Shown: piece by piece, positions 24,749 through 33,512 of the stretch
Numbering within the stretch: the first letter of the stretch is position 1
Layout of the letters: every line of letters begins with the position of its first letter
DNA from: an uncultured Bacteroidales bacterium
Lineage (GTDB): Bacteria; Bacteroidota; Bacteroidia; Bacteroidales; FEN-979
NCBI GenBank assembly: GCA_903837605.1
Contig: CAILVF010000029.1
Location: 1 to 64,000, forward strand
Length of the DNA stretch: 64,000 bases
Direction: 5' to 3'
The notes under the pieces: model-generated
Told to the model about the DNA's origin: nothing
The model's input: only the letters and a program-made list of their open reading frames with translations
Databases searched by the model: none
Translations under genes and position numbers: made by a program

Positions 24749-25234
24749 ATGGCCCCAGTTACCAATCTTATCGGTGAATTTGAATGCAGGCTTGATGACA
24801 AAAGCCGTGTCATACTTCCGAGCGGTCTGAAAAAACAGATCTCCCAGGAAGCCCAGGACAAGTTTGTCATCAACAGGGGGTTTGAGAACTGCCTGGTGTT
24901 GTATCCAATGAATGAATGGAAAGGCATCAGTGAAGAGATCAACCGCCTGAATCTGTATAACCGGAAGAACAGGGATTTCGCGAGGTATTTTTACCGCGGT
25001 GCTACGGAACTCACACTTGACAATGCCAGCCGTCTTCTTCTTCCCAAGTCGTTGTTAAGCTATGCCGGTATCGTACGCGATGTCGTCCTGTTTGCCTTCT
25101 CCAACCGGATCGAAGTCTGGGCCAGGGACAGGTATGAAAAACTCATGACCGCCGAGCCTGAAGATTTTTCACTTCTGGCTGAAGAGGTCATGGGCAAACA
25201 GGATAAAAACGACAGCCGCGACGATGTACCATAG
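24749..25234 (+). CDS. mraZ: MraZ, transcriptional regulator of the dcw cluster
   Basis: 161 residues with two SpoVT/AbrB-like MraZ domains. The first (about 5-50) has G-E-F-E-C-R-L-D-D-K-S-R-V-I-L-P-S-G-L, and the second (about 85-130) has R-G-A-T-E-L-T-L-D-N-A-S-R-L-L-L-P-K-S-L. Both carry the D-x-x-x-R-x-x-x-P DNA-binding pattern. MraZ forms ring oligomers that bind TGGGN repeats and represses its own operon. Three such boxes lie directly upstream. The stop overlaps the rsmH start by 11 bp. It is the first gene of the cluster. Confidence 0.96.
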   Translation: MAPVTNLIGEFECRLDDKSRVILPSGLKKQISQEAQDKFVINRGFENCLVLYPMNEWKGISEEINRLNLYNRKNRDFARYFYRGATELTLDNASRLLLPKSLLSYAGIVRDVVLFAFSNRIEVWARDRYEKLMTAEPEDFSLLAEEVMGKQDKNDSRDDVP

Positions 25235-26117
25235 GCCTGTACTACTCAACGAATCCATTGAGCTTCTCAACATCCAACCGGGGGGCGTCTATGTGGATGC
25301 AACGTTCGGGGGTGGAGGGCATTCAAAGGAGATCCTGAAAAGGCTTGAAAGCGGAAAATTAATTGCCTTTGACCAGGATGAGGATGCAGCGGCTAATGCT
25401 ATCGAAGATCCGCGTTTCACCTTTGTAAACCACAATTTCAGGTTTATCAAAAACTTCCTCCGCCTTCACAAGCAGGTCCCTGTTGACGGTATCCTTGCCG
25501 ATCTGGGGGTATCCTCCCACCAGATCGATGTACCTGCCAGGGGATTTTCAACACGCAGCGAAGGTGCCTTGGATATGCGCATGGACCGCCGCAAGCCACT
25601 TACTGCCCATACCATTATTAATACATATACCGAAGAGAAGCTGGTAGGCCTTTTCCGCATGTATGGCGAGATCATCAACGCAAGGAAACTTGCATCAAGA
25701 ATAGCCGAATCCCGGCGTGAAAAAGAAATTGCATCCACGACTGAGCTTGTTGCCATCGCAAAAACCTGCGCCGCAAAAGGAAAAGAGAACAAATACCTGG
25801 CGCAGGTTTTTCAGGCCCTGAGGATTGAAGTCAACCAGGAGGCCGAGATACTGGAGGAATTCCTGCTGCATTGCCTGGATGTTCTAAGGAGCGGCGGCAG
25901 GCTTGCTGTTATAAGCTATCACTCCCTCGAGGATAAAAAAGTCAAGAACTTTTTCAGGACAGGAAATTTTGAAGGTGAACTGAAGAAGGATTTTTATGGC
26001 AATATACTTTCTCCCTGGGAAGTGGTCACCAGGAAAGGGATTGTTGCCGGGGAAAAAGAAATTGAATTGAACAGCCGTGCGCGGAGTGCAAGGCTGAGGG
26101 TTGCAGAAAAGAAATAG
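25224..26117 (+). CDS. rsmH: RsmH, 16S rRNA (cytosine1402-N4)-methyltransferase
   Basis: 297 residues, full length. A class I SAM fold with D-A-T-F-G-G-G-G-H-S at about 25-34 for cofactor binding, the family signature L-G-V-S-S-H-Q-I-D near 92, G-F-S-T-R-x-E-G-A-L-D-M-R-M-D at about 105, and S-Y-H-S-L-E-D-K-K-V-K near 230. It methylates C1402 in the ribosomal decoding centre. In nearly all bacteria it follows mraZ, as here, with an 11-bp overlap. It is followed by a repeat-filled gap and ftsL. Confidence 0.97.
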   Translation: MYHRPVLLNESIELLNIQPGGVYVDATFGGGGHSKEILKRLESGKLIAFDQDEDAAANAIEDPRFTFVNHNFRFIKNFLRLHKQVPVDGILADLGVSSHQIDVPARGFSTRSEGALDMRMDRRKPLTAHTIINTYTEEKLVGLFRMYGEIINARKLASRIAESRREKEIASTTELVAIAKTCAAKGKENKYLAQVFQALRIEVNQEAEILEEFLLHCLDVLRSGGRLAVISYHSLEDKKVKNFFRTGNFEGELKKDFYGNILSPWEVVTRKGIVAGEKEIELNSRARSARLRVAEKK

Positions 26118-26121
26118 GGAG

Positions 26122-26272
26122 GCATTTTGCACAAGCAGCCTGTATTGAGCGAAGCATTCTGCACAAGCGGCCTCAGGTGAACGAAGAGAACCGCAGCCGC
26201 GGTGCAAAGACAGGAGCGAAAGCCGCGGTACAAAGATGCAAGCGAAAGCGGCGGTGCAAAGATGCGGGGGAA
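26122..26272 (+). repeat. Two short tandem repeats between rsmH and ftsL
   Basis: A 32-bp unit beginning GCATT(T/C)TGCACAAGC starts at 26122 and again, diverging, at 26154. Then three 26-bp units of the type AGCCGCGGTGCAAAGA...GCGAA occupy 26195-26220, 26221-26246 and 26247-26272. The minus strand of the first part contains the GCTTCGCT word also seen at 13602 and 63664. It is non-coding in my reading. The open frame through it is fused to ftsL. Confidence 0.85.
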
Positions 26273-26291
26273 TCAGGATCTTAACGAAACT

Positions 26292-26789
26292 ATGACTGAG
26301 TTCAGGGGAAATAAAATGAGGGAAAATCCGGCAGAAGCCGAATGGAAGGATATTTCCTACGAAGCCGTTCCCCATGAAGAAACTGCAAGTGCAGCCGAAG
26401 CAGCTGAGAAGGAAGTTGCACCCCCTGTAAAACCCGTAAAAAAATTACATAAGGGAAGGAAGAGGGTGCAGGACGTACTGGGCGGGGATTACTTGTCGAA
26501 AAAAAGCGTAGTCGACAATGTTCCCTTCCTTATTTATATCACTGTCCTGGCCTTGTTTTATATAGCCAATACGTACAATACCGAAAGGATGTACAAGCAG
26601 ATTGAACGGACAAAGACGGAGCTCAAGGAACTCAGGTTTGAATACATCACGGCACGTTCGTCGCTGATGTTCGAAAGCAAGCTGTCGGAACTGAATACCA
26701 GGACCCAGGCTATCGGCCTGAAGGAAACCCTCACCCCCCCTTATAAGATATTTTATTCGGGAGACTCAATTCAAAACGGGAACAAATGA
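26292..26789 (+). CDS. ftsL: FtsL-like cell-division protein
   Basis: 165 residues if started at ATG 26292 (MTEFRGNK). ATG 26316 (MRENPAEAEW) is equally possible. The frame is open to 26202, but those codons are the 26-bp repeats and are rejected. A charged N-terminal cytosolic region (about 1-75) is followed by one TM helix (about 77-95) and a periplasmic coiled coil (T-E-R-M-Y-K-Q-I-E-R-T-K-T-E-L-K-E-L). FtsL bridges FtsQ/FtsB to FtsW/FtsI in the divisome. The sequence is poorly conserved, and the call rests on topology and position between rsmH and ftsI. It overlaps ftsI by ATGA. Confidence 0.8.
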   Translation: MTEFRGNKMRENPAEAEWKDISYEAVPHEETASAAEAAEKEVAPPVKPVKKLHKGRKRVQDVLGGDYLSKKSVVDNVPFLIYITVLALFYIANTYNTERMYKQIERTKTELKELRFEYITARSSLMFESKLSELNTRTQAIGLKETLTPPYKIFYSGDSIQNGNK

Positions 26790-28939
26790 CCCAGGATGTA
26801 AGAAAAGGCATAATGACGAGAGTATATGTAGTATACCTGGGTATACTGCTTTTCGGCCTTGCTGTACTGGGGAGGGCTTTTTATATCCAGAATTTCGAGA
26901 AAACGGAATTGCTGGAAATGGCTAAAAAGCAGGAGATGCAGGTTTTTCCGATTGAAGCGATCCGTGGAAATATCCTTTCCGACGACGGGACTTTACTGGC
27001 CGTCTCTGTTCCGATCTTTGAACTGAGGATGGACCTGGTCGCCGATTCGCTTACCGATGAGGTGTTTAAGAACGGCGTTGATTCGCTTGCAATTTGCCTG
27101 GCAGGGATTTACAAGGACAAATCGCCCATGCAGGTTAAAGACAAGCTATGGGAGGCCCGCAGGAACCAGGAGCGTTATTTCCTTATCAAGCGCGACGTCA
27201 CCTATCCCGAACTGAAAAAGATTCGCAGGTTCCCCATCTTTAAAAGAGGCAGGTTCAAGGGCGGCTTGATGGTGATCCCCCAGTGGGAACGCGAGCTCCC
27301 ATATAAATCCCTTGCCCGCAGGATCATAGGATATGAAAAGGGCGAAGGGGATCAGAAAATATATGTGGGCCTTGAAGGCAAATTCACGAAACAGCTCGAA
27401 GGCATAGGTGGCTCCAGGATGATGCGTCGCGCCGGCGGGAGCAACTGGATGCCTGTCGACATTGAAAGCCAGGTTGAACCCCAGAACGGCCTGGATATAG
27501 TAACTACCATCGACATCGAGCTGCAGGACCAGTCGGAAGCAGCATTAAGGAAAGAACTAATCGCCGACAGTGCCGATCACGGCTGCCTGGTAGTCATGGA
27601 AGTGCAGACCGGCTATGTTAAGGCCATGGTGAACCTTGGAAGGACGAAAAAGGGAACTTACGAAGAAGTATTTAACTATGCCATTGCCGAGGCTAATGAA
27701 CCAGGTTCCACATTCAAGCTTGCCTCATTCCTGGTTGCTCTGGACGACGGCAAGGTCGAACTCAACACGCCTATCCAGGTTGGCAACGGTATTGTTTATT
27801 TCGCCGGCCATAAGATCCAGGATTCACATCCCCCCACCTCTTCAGTCTATACAGCCCAGCAGGTCTTTGAAAAATCCTCGAACGCAGGCACCGCAAAAAT
27901 GATCTATGGCATCTATTCGGCTGAACCGCAGAAATACATCGACGGGCTTTACCGGCTTGGCCTGAACAAACCTCTAAACCTTCAGATCGATGGGGAACGG
28001 CCACCCTACATCAAGAATACCAAAAGCAAATACTGGTCAGACCTTTCACTCCCCTGGATCGCGTATGGTTATGAAGTCGCCCTGGCTCCTATCCACCTTA
28101 TTACCTTATATAATGCCATCGCAAACAATGGCAAGATGGTCAAGCCTCTTTTTGTAAAAGAGATACTCAGGAACGGCAAGGCGATTCAAACGTTCAAACC
28201 GGTTGTGCTGAATCCCCAGATCGTTTCTCCCTCGACTGTTCAGAAAGCCAAGATCCTGATGGAAGGCGTTGTCCTGCGGGGCACGGGAACAGCCATCGCC
28301 AGCCCCATTTACAGGATCGCAGGTAAGACCGGAACTGCGCAGCTCGCCCAGAATAACAGGGGGTATAACCAGGGAACAAAGAACGTCAGGTACAAAGGTT
28401 CTTTCTGCGGCTTCTTCCCCGTGGAAAACCCAAGGTATACTATGATGGTGGTCATTGTGGACCCAAAAAAAGGAAAGTATTACGGGGGCGCCGTTGCCGC
28501 CCCGGTGTTCAGGCAGATTTCCGACAGGCTTTACTCAAAGCAGGAAGACATCCTTTTCCCATTCAAAAAAGACAGTGTAAACAGCCTTTTGCCATTTGCG
28601 AATGCAGGCATGCAGTCAGACCTCAATGAAGCTTACAGCACACTCGGTTATAATATTAATAAGGTGGATGTTCGTGCACTCTGGACCCAGGCTGTTCCAA
28701 ACGAAAACAAGATCATTTTATACCCCCAGGCCGTATCCAGAAATCTCATGCCTGATGTGAGCGGGATGGGTCTGAAAGACGCCTTATTCCTGCTTGAACA
28801 AATGGGCCTGAATGTAGTTGTGAATGGCCGTGGGGCGGTGGTAAACCAGAGTGTAAAGCCGGGAACGCTTGTCAATAAAGGCATGCCGGTAGTACTTGAC
28901 CTTGAGGGCCCGAAAGCTAAAGCTAAAACCCAGACATGA
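26786..28939 (+). CDS. ftsI: FtsI (PBP3-type) division transpeptidase with PASTA domain
   Basis: 717 residues. A short cytosolic start and one TM helix (about 12-32) precede the non-catalytic dimerisation domain (R-G-N-I-L-S-D-D-G-T near 57-66). The transpeptidase domain has the three penicillin-binding motifs: S-T-F-K (catalytic Ser, near 307), S-S-N (near 360) and K-T-G-T-A (near 515). A single C-terminal PASTA domain (about 650-712, M-P-D-V-S-G-M-G-L-K-D-A) is usual for Bacteroidota. It crosslinks septal peptidoglycan together with FtsW. Its ATGA overlaps join it to ftsL and murE. Confidence 0.96.
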   Translation: MTQDVRKGIMTRVYVVYLGILLFGLAVLGRAFYIQNFEKTELLEMAKKQEMQVFPIEAIRGNILSDDGTLLAVSVPIFELRMDLVADSLTDEVFKNGVDSLAICLAGIYKDKSPMQVKDKLWEARRNQERYFLIKRDVTYPELKKIRRFPIFKRGRFKGGLMVIPQWERELPYKSLARRIIGYEKGEGDQKIYVGLEGKFTKQLEGIGGSRMMRRAGGSNWMPVDIESQVEPQNGLDIVTTIDIELQDQSEAALRKELIADSADHGCLVVMEVQTGYVKAMVNLGRTKKGTYEEVFNYAIAEANEPGSTFKLASFLVALDDGKVELNTPIQVGNGIVYFAGHKIQDSHPPTSSVYTAQQVFEKSSNAGTAKMIYGIYSAEPQKYIDGLYRLGLNKPLNLQIDGERPPYIKNTKSKYWSDLSLPWIAYGYEVALAPIHLITLYNAIANNGKMVKPLFVKEILRNGKAIQTFKPVVLNPQIVSPSTVQKAKILMEGVVLRGTGTAIASPIYRIAGKTGTAQLAQNNRGYNQGTKNVRYKGSFCGFFPVENPRYTMMVVIVDPKKGKYYGGAVAAPVFRQISDRLYSKQEDILFPFKKDSVNSLLPFANAGMQSDLNEAYSTLGYNINKVDVRALWTQAVPNENKIILYPQAVSRNLMPDVSGMGLKDALFLLEQMGLNVVVNGRGAVVNQSVKPGTLVNKGMPVVLDLEGPKAKAKTQT

Positions 28940-30396
28940 AGAAACTTAGCCTGATAGTACCTCAACATCTGGTCCTCGAAAGCAGGGGTGATATGGATAT
29001 TATGATCGGCTCACTGCAGTTTGACTCAAGGCAGGTCAGGCCGGGCGATGTGTTTTTTGCCGTCAGGGGCAGTGTTTCCGACGGCCATGATTTTATCGGC
29101 ATGGCTATAGAGAAAGGAGCTTCAGCCATTGTTTGTGAATCCTGCCCCGTGGAAATGTCCGGCTTTATTACATGGATCAAGACTGCCGACAGCGCTTTGA
29201 TGCTTGGCGAGATGGCTTCGGCCTTTTATGATAACCCTTCCTTCAAACTTCAATTGGTCGGGATAACAGGCACCAACGGGAAGACAACCACCGTTACGCT
29301 TCTTCACAGCTTGTTTACGGGACTCGGGTACAAGGCAGGCCTGCTCAGTACGATTAAAAACATGGTGGGAGAGCGCGGGGTCCCTGCCACCCATACTACT
29401 GCCGACCCTGTCCAGATCAATCGCCTGCTGAGTGAAATGTGCGAGGAAGGCTGCGAATACTGCTTTATGGAAGTAAGTTCGCATGCGGTCGACCAGAAGC
29501 GTATTGCCGGCCTCAGGTTCAGGGGCGCGATTTTTTCAAACCTGACGCATGACCACCTCGATTACCATAAGACATTTGATGCATATCTTAAAGCAAAGAA
29601 AGGCTTTTTTGACGGCTTGCCCGAATCGGCCTTTGCCCTGGTAAACAAGGACGACAAAAACGGCCCCGTCATGCTCCAGAACACCAGGGCTGCAAAATTC
29701 ACATACAGCCTTCAATCCATGGCCGATTTCCGCTGCAGGATTGTCGAAAACGAGTTTTCCGGCCTTCATCTCAGCATTGACGGACAGGATGTATGGTTCA
29801 GGCTCATAGGATCTTTCAACGCATACAATATCCTCTCGGTGTATGCTGCTGCGGTTTTGCTCGGCCAGGAATCTTTCAGGGTGCTCACCCTTCTCAGCAG
29901 CATGGGCCCAGTCGAAGGCCGGTTCAACTCCATCAACGGTCCGGGTAACATCACAGTAATCGTTGATTACGCCCATACCCCGGATGCTTTGAAGAATGTT
30001 CTGGAGACCATCAACGACATCCGCCATCATAATGAAAAACTCATTACGGTTGTCGGGGCGGGAGGTAACAGGGATGCCACGAAAAGACCGGTCATGGCAA
30101 GAATTTCAGCCAGTCTCAGCGACCAGCTTGTCCTGACCTCCGACAATCCCAGGTTCGAGGAACCTGAAGCCATCCTGGAAGAGATGATGAAAGGTATTGA
30201 AATTACCGATGCCCGCAAGGTACTCGTGATTGCCGACCGCAGGCAGGCTATTAAGACAGCCGTAACCCTGGCCGGGGAGAACGATATCATTTTGGTTGCA
30301 GGCAAAGGACATGAGACTTACCAGGAGATCAAGGGAGTGAAATACCCCTTTGATGACAGGGAAATAGTGAAAGAATTATTTTCTATTAAACAATAG
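28936..30396 (+). CDS. murE: MurE, UDP-MurNAc-tripeptide synthetase (meso-DAP type)
   Basis: 486 residues, three Mur-ligase domains. The uridine-binding N-domain has D-S-R-Q-V-R-P-G-D-V-F-F-A-V-R-G, the ATP loop is G-T-N-G-K-T-T-T near 113, E-V-S-S-H-A follows, and the C-domain has Y-A-H-T-P-D-A-L and D-N-P-R (near 399). D-N-P-R is the specificity motif for meso-diaminopimelate, so the wall is DAP-type. The enzyme adds the third stem residue in the cytosol. It is intact, unlike the murD remnant two genes downstream. Confidence 0.97.
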   Translation: MKKLSLIVPQHLVLESRGDMDIMIGSLQFDSRQVRPGDVFFAVRGSVSDGHDFIGMAIEKGASAIVCESCPVEMSGFITWIKTADSALMLGEMASAFYDNPSFKLQLVGITGTNGKTTTVTLLHSLFTGLGYKAGLLSTIKNMVGERGVPATHTTADPVQINRLLSEMCEEGCEYCFMEVSSHAVDQKRIAGLRFRGAIFSNLTHDHLDYHKTFDAYLKAKKGFFDGLPESAFALVNKDDKNGPVMLQNTRAAKFTYSLQSMADFRCRIVENEFSGLHLSIDGQDVWFRLIGSFNAYNILSVYAAAVLLGQESFRVLTLLSSMGPVEGRFNSINGPGNITVIVDYAHTPDALKNVLETINDIRHHNEKLITVVGAGGNRDATKRPVMARISASLSDQLVLTSDNPRFEEPEAILEEMMKGIEITDARKVLVIADRRQAIKTAVTLAGENDIILVAGKGHETYQEIKGVKYPFDDREIVKELFSIKQ

Positions 30397-30399
30397 CCT

Positions 30400-31653
30400 A
30401 TGTTGTACTATTTATTTACATGGCTGCATAAAGCGTTCAATGTCCCGGGGGCGGGCCTGTTCCAGTATATTTCGTTCAGGGCTGCATTTGCGCTGATCAC
30501 TTCGCTGTTCATTTCGATGATCATCGGGAAAAGGCTGATCGGGTTCCTCAGGAAAAAACAGGTTGGAGAAACGATACGTGATCTTGGCCTGACAGGACAG
30601 GTTTCCAAACAGGGAACGCCTACCATGGGCGGACTCATCATCCTTGCTGCGATCCTGGTACCCACCCTGCTCTTCGCCAAGCTTCATAACATATATATCA
30701 TCCTGATCCTCGTTGCAACAGTATGGCTTGGTTTGATCGGGTTCCTCGATGATTATATAAAGGTGTTCAAAAAAGACAAGAAGGGATTGCCGGGCAAACT
30801 GAAGATACTGGGCCAGGTCGGGCTGGGTCTGATTGTTGGATTTACCATGTATTTCAGCGACAAGGTTGTGATCAGGGAAAAGACAAGGAACCAGGCTTAT
30901 GTTTCATCACAGGATATTTTCAAGGTTGAAAATGCATCTGAAAGGATCAGCCCTTTTTCGAGGACCGAGATCAAGTCGACAAAAACCACCATCCCGTTCA
31001 TCAAGCATAACGAGTTCGACTACAGCTGGCTCATTTCCTGGATCAGCCCGGGAGCAAAGTCATGGACTTGGCTTGTATTCATTCCTATTGTCATTTTTAT
31101 CATCATAGCGGTTTCCAACGGGGCCAATCTCACCGACGGGCTCGACGGACTTGCCAGCGGGACTTCAGCCATTATCGGGATAACGCTGGGAGTACTGGCG
31201 TATGTGTCGGGTAACACAAATTTCGCCGATTACCTCAACATCATGTATATCCCGAATACTGGTGAGCTGGCGATCTACATTGCAGCTTTCGTAGGGGCCT
31301 GTATAGGGTTCCTCTGGTATAATTCTTACCCTGCCCAGGTTTTCATGGGCGATACCGGCAGCCTTGCCCTCGGGGGCATCATCGCTGTTTTCGCGATCAT
31401 CATCCGCAAGGAAATCATGATCCCGATTTTCTGCGGGATCTTCCTGGTAGAGAACCTTTCGGTGGTAATGCAGGTGAGTTATTTCAAGTATACAAAACGA
31501 AAATTCGGGGAAGGCCGGAGGATATTTAAAATGTCACCCCTCCACCATCATTACCAGAAGCTGGGGTACCATGAATCGAAGATCGTAATGAGGTTTATGA
31601 TCGTGGGGATCATGCTGGCGGTACTGACGATAGTAACATTAAAGATAAGATAA
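30400..31653 (+). CDS. mraY: MraY, phospho-MurNAc-pentapeptide transferase
   Basis: 417 residues with about 10 membrane helices. It transfers phospho-MurNAc-pentapeptide to undecaprenyl phosphate, making lipid I. Signatures: T-P-T-M-G-G-L near 71, the acidic pair F-L-D-D-Y-I-K near 115, [10 protein letters not shown] near 246, [12 protein letters not shown] near 310, and the H-H-H-Y loop (P-L-H-H-H-Y) near 388. The insertion before the central D-G-L-D region (about 155-200) is typical of Bacteroidota. It starts 3 bp after murE. An 80-bp repeat-containing gap separates it from the murD remnant. Confidence 0.97.
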   Translation: MLYYLFTWLHKAFNVPGAGLFQYISFRAAFALITSLFISMIIGKRLIGFLRKKQVGETIRDLGLTGQVSKQGTPTMGGLIILAAILVPTLLFAKLHNIYIILILVATVWLGLIGFLDDYIKVFKKDKKGLPGKLKILGQVGLGLIVGFTMYFSDKVVIREKTRNQAYVSSQDIFKVENASERISPFSRTEIKSTKTTIPFIKHNEFDYSWLISWISPGAKSWTWLVFIPIVIFIIIAVSNGANLTDGLDGLASGTSAIIGITLGVLAYVSGNTNFADYLNIMYIPNTGELAIYIAAFVGACIGFLWYNSYPAQVFMGDTGSLALGGIIAVFAIIIRKEIMIPIFCGIFLVENLSVVMQVSYFKYTKRKFGEGRRIFKMSPLHHHYQKLGYHESKIVMRFMIVGIMLAVLTIVTLKIR

Positions 31654-31660
31654 GAGAGAA

Positions 31661-31700
31661 GGCACTAGGTACCAGGCACTAGTACCCAGTAACAGGTAAC
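31661..31700 (+). repeat. Short repeat at the missing part of murD
   Basis: Imperfect repetition of GGCACTAGGTACCAGGCACT followed by AGTACCCAGTAACAGGTAAC. It starts 8 bp after the mraY stop and sits exactly where the first two domains of MurD should be encoded. Confidence 0.75.
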
Positions 31701-31733
31701 AAAAAAAATAACATATCACTAAAACACAAAACC

Positions 31734-32282
31734 ATGACCCTAGAATCCCTGGCATTACAAGGAAATACGAATGTATACGACAATCTGGCGGCTACCGTTT
31801 CAGGTCGGATCCGTGAGGCCCGGAAGGCCTGTTTCAGGGAATGGTTCGCCGATTTCGGCAATACCGAACACAGGATGGAATTCGTAGCCAACATTCATGG
31901 TATCGAATTCATAAACGATTCCATGTCGGTAAGCTTAAACGGCGCCTGGTTTGCACTTGAAACCATGTCGAAACCGGTCATCTGGATAGCAGGGGGAGGA
32001 AGCTCGAATGAAGAGCTTGAATTCCTCAAAAAGCTTATAGAAAAGAAAGTCAAGGCCATTATCTGCCTGGGTCCGGGGAATGAGTCCATCCATGAGTCTT
32101 TCGCTGACTCTGAAATTCCGATAGCCGATACGTATACCATGGCCGAGGCTGTTGAAGCCGCGTATTACCTCGGGAGGAAAGGCGATGTGGCTTTATTTTC
32201 GCCGGGTTGCAAAGAGGATGCGATCTTCGACAGCCATGAAGCCAGGGGTATTGCTTTCAGAAATGCCGTAAAGAACCTTTAA
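31734..32282 (+). CDS. MurD C-terminal remnant (Mur ligase domain 3 only)
   Basis: 182 residues, against about 440 for MurD. It aligns with the end of the central domain (L-A-L-Q-G-N-T-N-V-Y-D-N-L-A-A) and all of domain 3. The uridine-binding and ATP-loop domains are absent, and only 80 bp separate it from mraY. E-H-R (45-47) and N-D-S (61-63) remain. The N-D-S-K-A-T-N signature has become N-D-S-M-S-V-S, and S-P-A-C-A-S-x-D reads S-P-G-C-K-E-D. The frame is open throughout, so it is either a recent wreck that kept its frame or a maintained non-catalytic domain. D-glutamate ligation must be done by a MurD elsewhere or by another enzyme. Confidence 0.85.
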   Translation: MTLESLALQGNTNVYDNLAATVSGRIREARKACFREWFADFGNTEHRMEFVANIHGIEFINDSMSVSLNGAWFALETMSKPVIWIAGGGSSNEELEFLKKLIEKKVKAIICLGPGNESIHESFADSEIPIADTYTMAEAVEAAYYLGRKGDVALFSPGCKEDAIFDSHEARGIAFRNAVKNL

Positions 32283-32291
32283 GAGATTTGT

Positions 32292-33503
32292 ATGGCCAAC
32301 AACACGTTTAAGAACATCAAAGGCGATAAGGTGATATGGATAGTGGTTGTCATTTTATCGATATTCTCATTGCTGGCTGTCTACAGTTCAACCGGGACTC
32401 TTGCCTATAAAAAGCAGCACGGGAATACCGAATATTATCTTATGAAACACCTGCTCATCCTGGGTTTTGGATTCGGGCTGATGTACCTCACCCATTTGAT
32501 AAAATACACTTATTTTTCAAGGATCTCGCAGATCGGGCTGATCCTGACCTTCCCGTTGCTTGCTTTCACACTTGTTTCGGGCACCAATCTTAATGAAGCG
32601 AACCGCTGGCTTACGGTCCCTATCGTCAACCTGACCTTTCAGAGTTCCGATATGGCAAAACTCTTCCTTATTATGTACCTGGCCAGGGTGTTGAGTAAAA
32701 AGCAGGAGCTTGTTGAGGATCTGCGGAAAGGATTCCTGCCTGTGATCCTGCCTGTGATCGCGGTCACCGTATTGATTTTGCCTGCGAACTTTTCCACGGC
32801 AGCCATTTTATTTGTCACCTGCCTGGTACTGATGTTTATTGGCCGTATCAGCCTTAAATACATTTTCTCGCTTATCGGGCTGGGGATTGTTTCGGTAGTC
32901 ATGATTTTTGTAATCGCCATTGTTTTCCCTCATTTATTCCCCCGGGGTGAAACCTGGGTTAAACGTGTTGATCATTTCATCCATGATGAAAAGGCCAGTG
33001 CCGATGCCACCTACCAGGTTGACCAGGCTAAGATCGCTATCGGGTCAGGAGGGGTGTTCGGCAAATCCCCGGGAAAGAGCACACAGAGGAATTTCCTTCC
33101 CCACCCCTATTCTGATTTCATTTTCGCAATCATAATTGAAGAATACGGGCTCATAGGGGGGAGCTTTGTGATGCTGCTTTACCTGATATTGTTTTTCAGG
33201 GTGATCAGGATTGCCGGGAAATGCCAGGGGAATTTCGGCGCCCTGCTTTCGCTGGGGATAGGATTCAGCATGGTGTTCCAGGCGATGATCAATATGGCTG
33301 TGGCTGTGAACCTGTTCCCTGTGACAGGACAGACTTTGCCCCTGATCAGTATGGGCGGGACTTCAATCTGGTTTACCAGCATTGCCATAGGGATTATTTT
33401 AAGCGTAAGCAGGATGACTGAAATCGACACAAGGAACGGAACCGAGGTGGAAATACTTACCGATCATGGCGCTAAAGAAATAGGAGACCTGGTTCCGGCT
33501 TAA
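32292..33503 (+). CDS. ftsW: FtsW, septal peptidoglycan polymerase (SEDS family)
   Basis: 403 residues with about 10 membrane helices. SEDS signatures: L-A-V-Y-S-S-T-G near 27, the extracytoplasmic loop A-N-R-W-L near 112 (N-E-A-N-R-W-L), Y-Q-V-D-Q-A-K-I-A-I-G-S-G-G-x-x-G-K-S near 240, and F-I-I-E-E-Y-G-L-I-G-G near 280. It polymerises lipid II and partners with FtsI encoded upstream. It starts 9 bp after the murD remnant and continues the operon to murG. Confidence 0.95.
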   Translation: MANNTFKNIKGDKVIWIVVVILSIFSLLAVYSSTGTLAYKKQHGNTEYYLMKHLLILGFGFGLMYLTHLIKYTYFSRISQIGLILTFPLLAFTLVSGTNLNEANRWLTVPIVNLTFQSSDMAKLFLIMYLARVLSKKQELVEDLRKGFLPVILPVIAVTVLILPANFSTAAILFVTCLVLMFIGRISLKYIFSLIGLGIVSVVMIFVIAIVFPHLFPRGETWVKRVDHFIHDEKASADATYQVDQAKIAIGSGGVFGKSPGKSTQRNFLPHPYSDFIFAIIIEEYGLIGGSFVMLLYLILFFRVIRIAGKCQGNFGALLSLGIGFSMVFQAMINMAVAVNLFPVTGQTLPLISMGGTSIWFTSIAIGIILSVSRMTEIDTRNGTEVEILTDHGAKEIGDLVPA

Positions 33504-33512
33504 ATTATTCAG

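Noticed and set aside
31654-31733. MurD N-terminal half hidden by a frameshift
   Set aside because: Only 80 bp separate mraY from the remnant, far too little for the ~260 missing codons in any frame.
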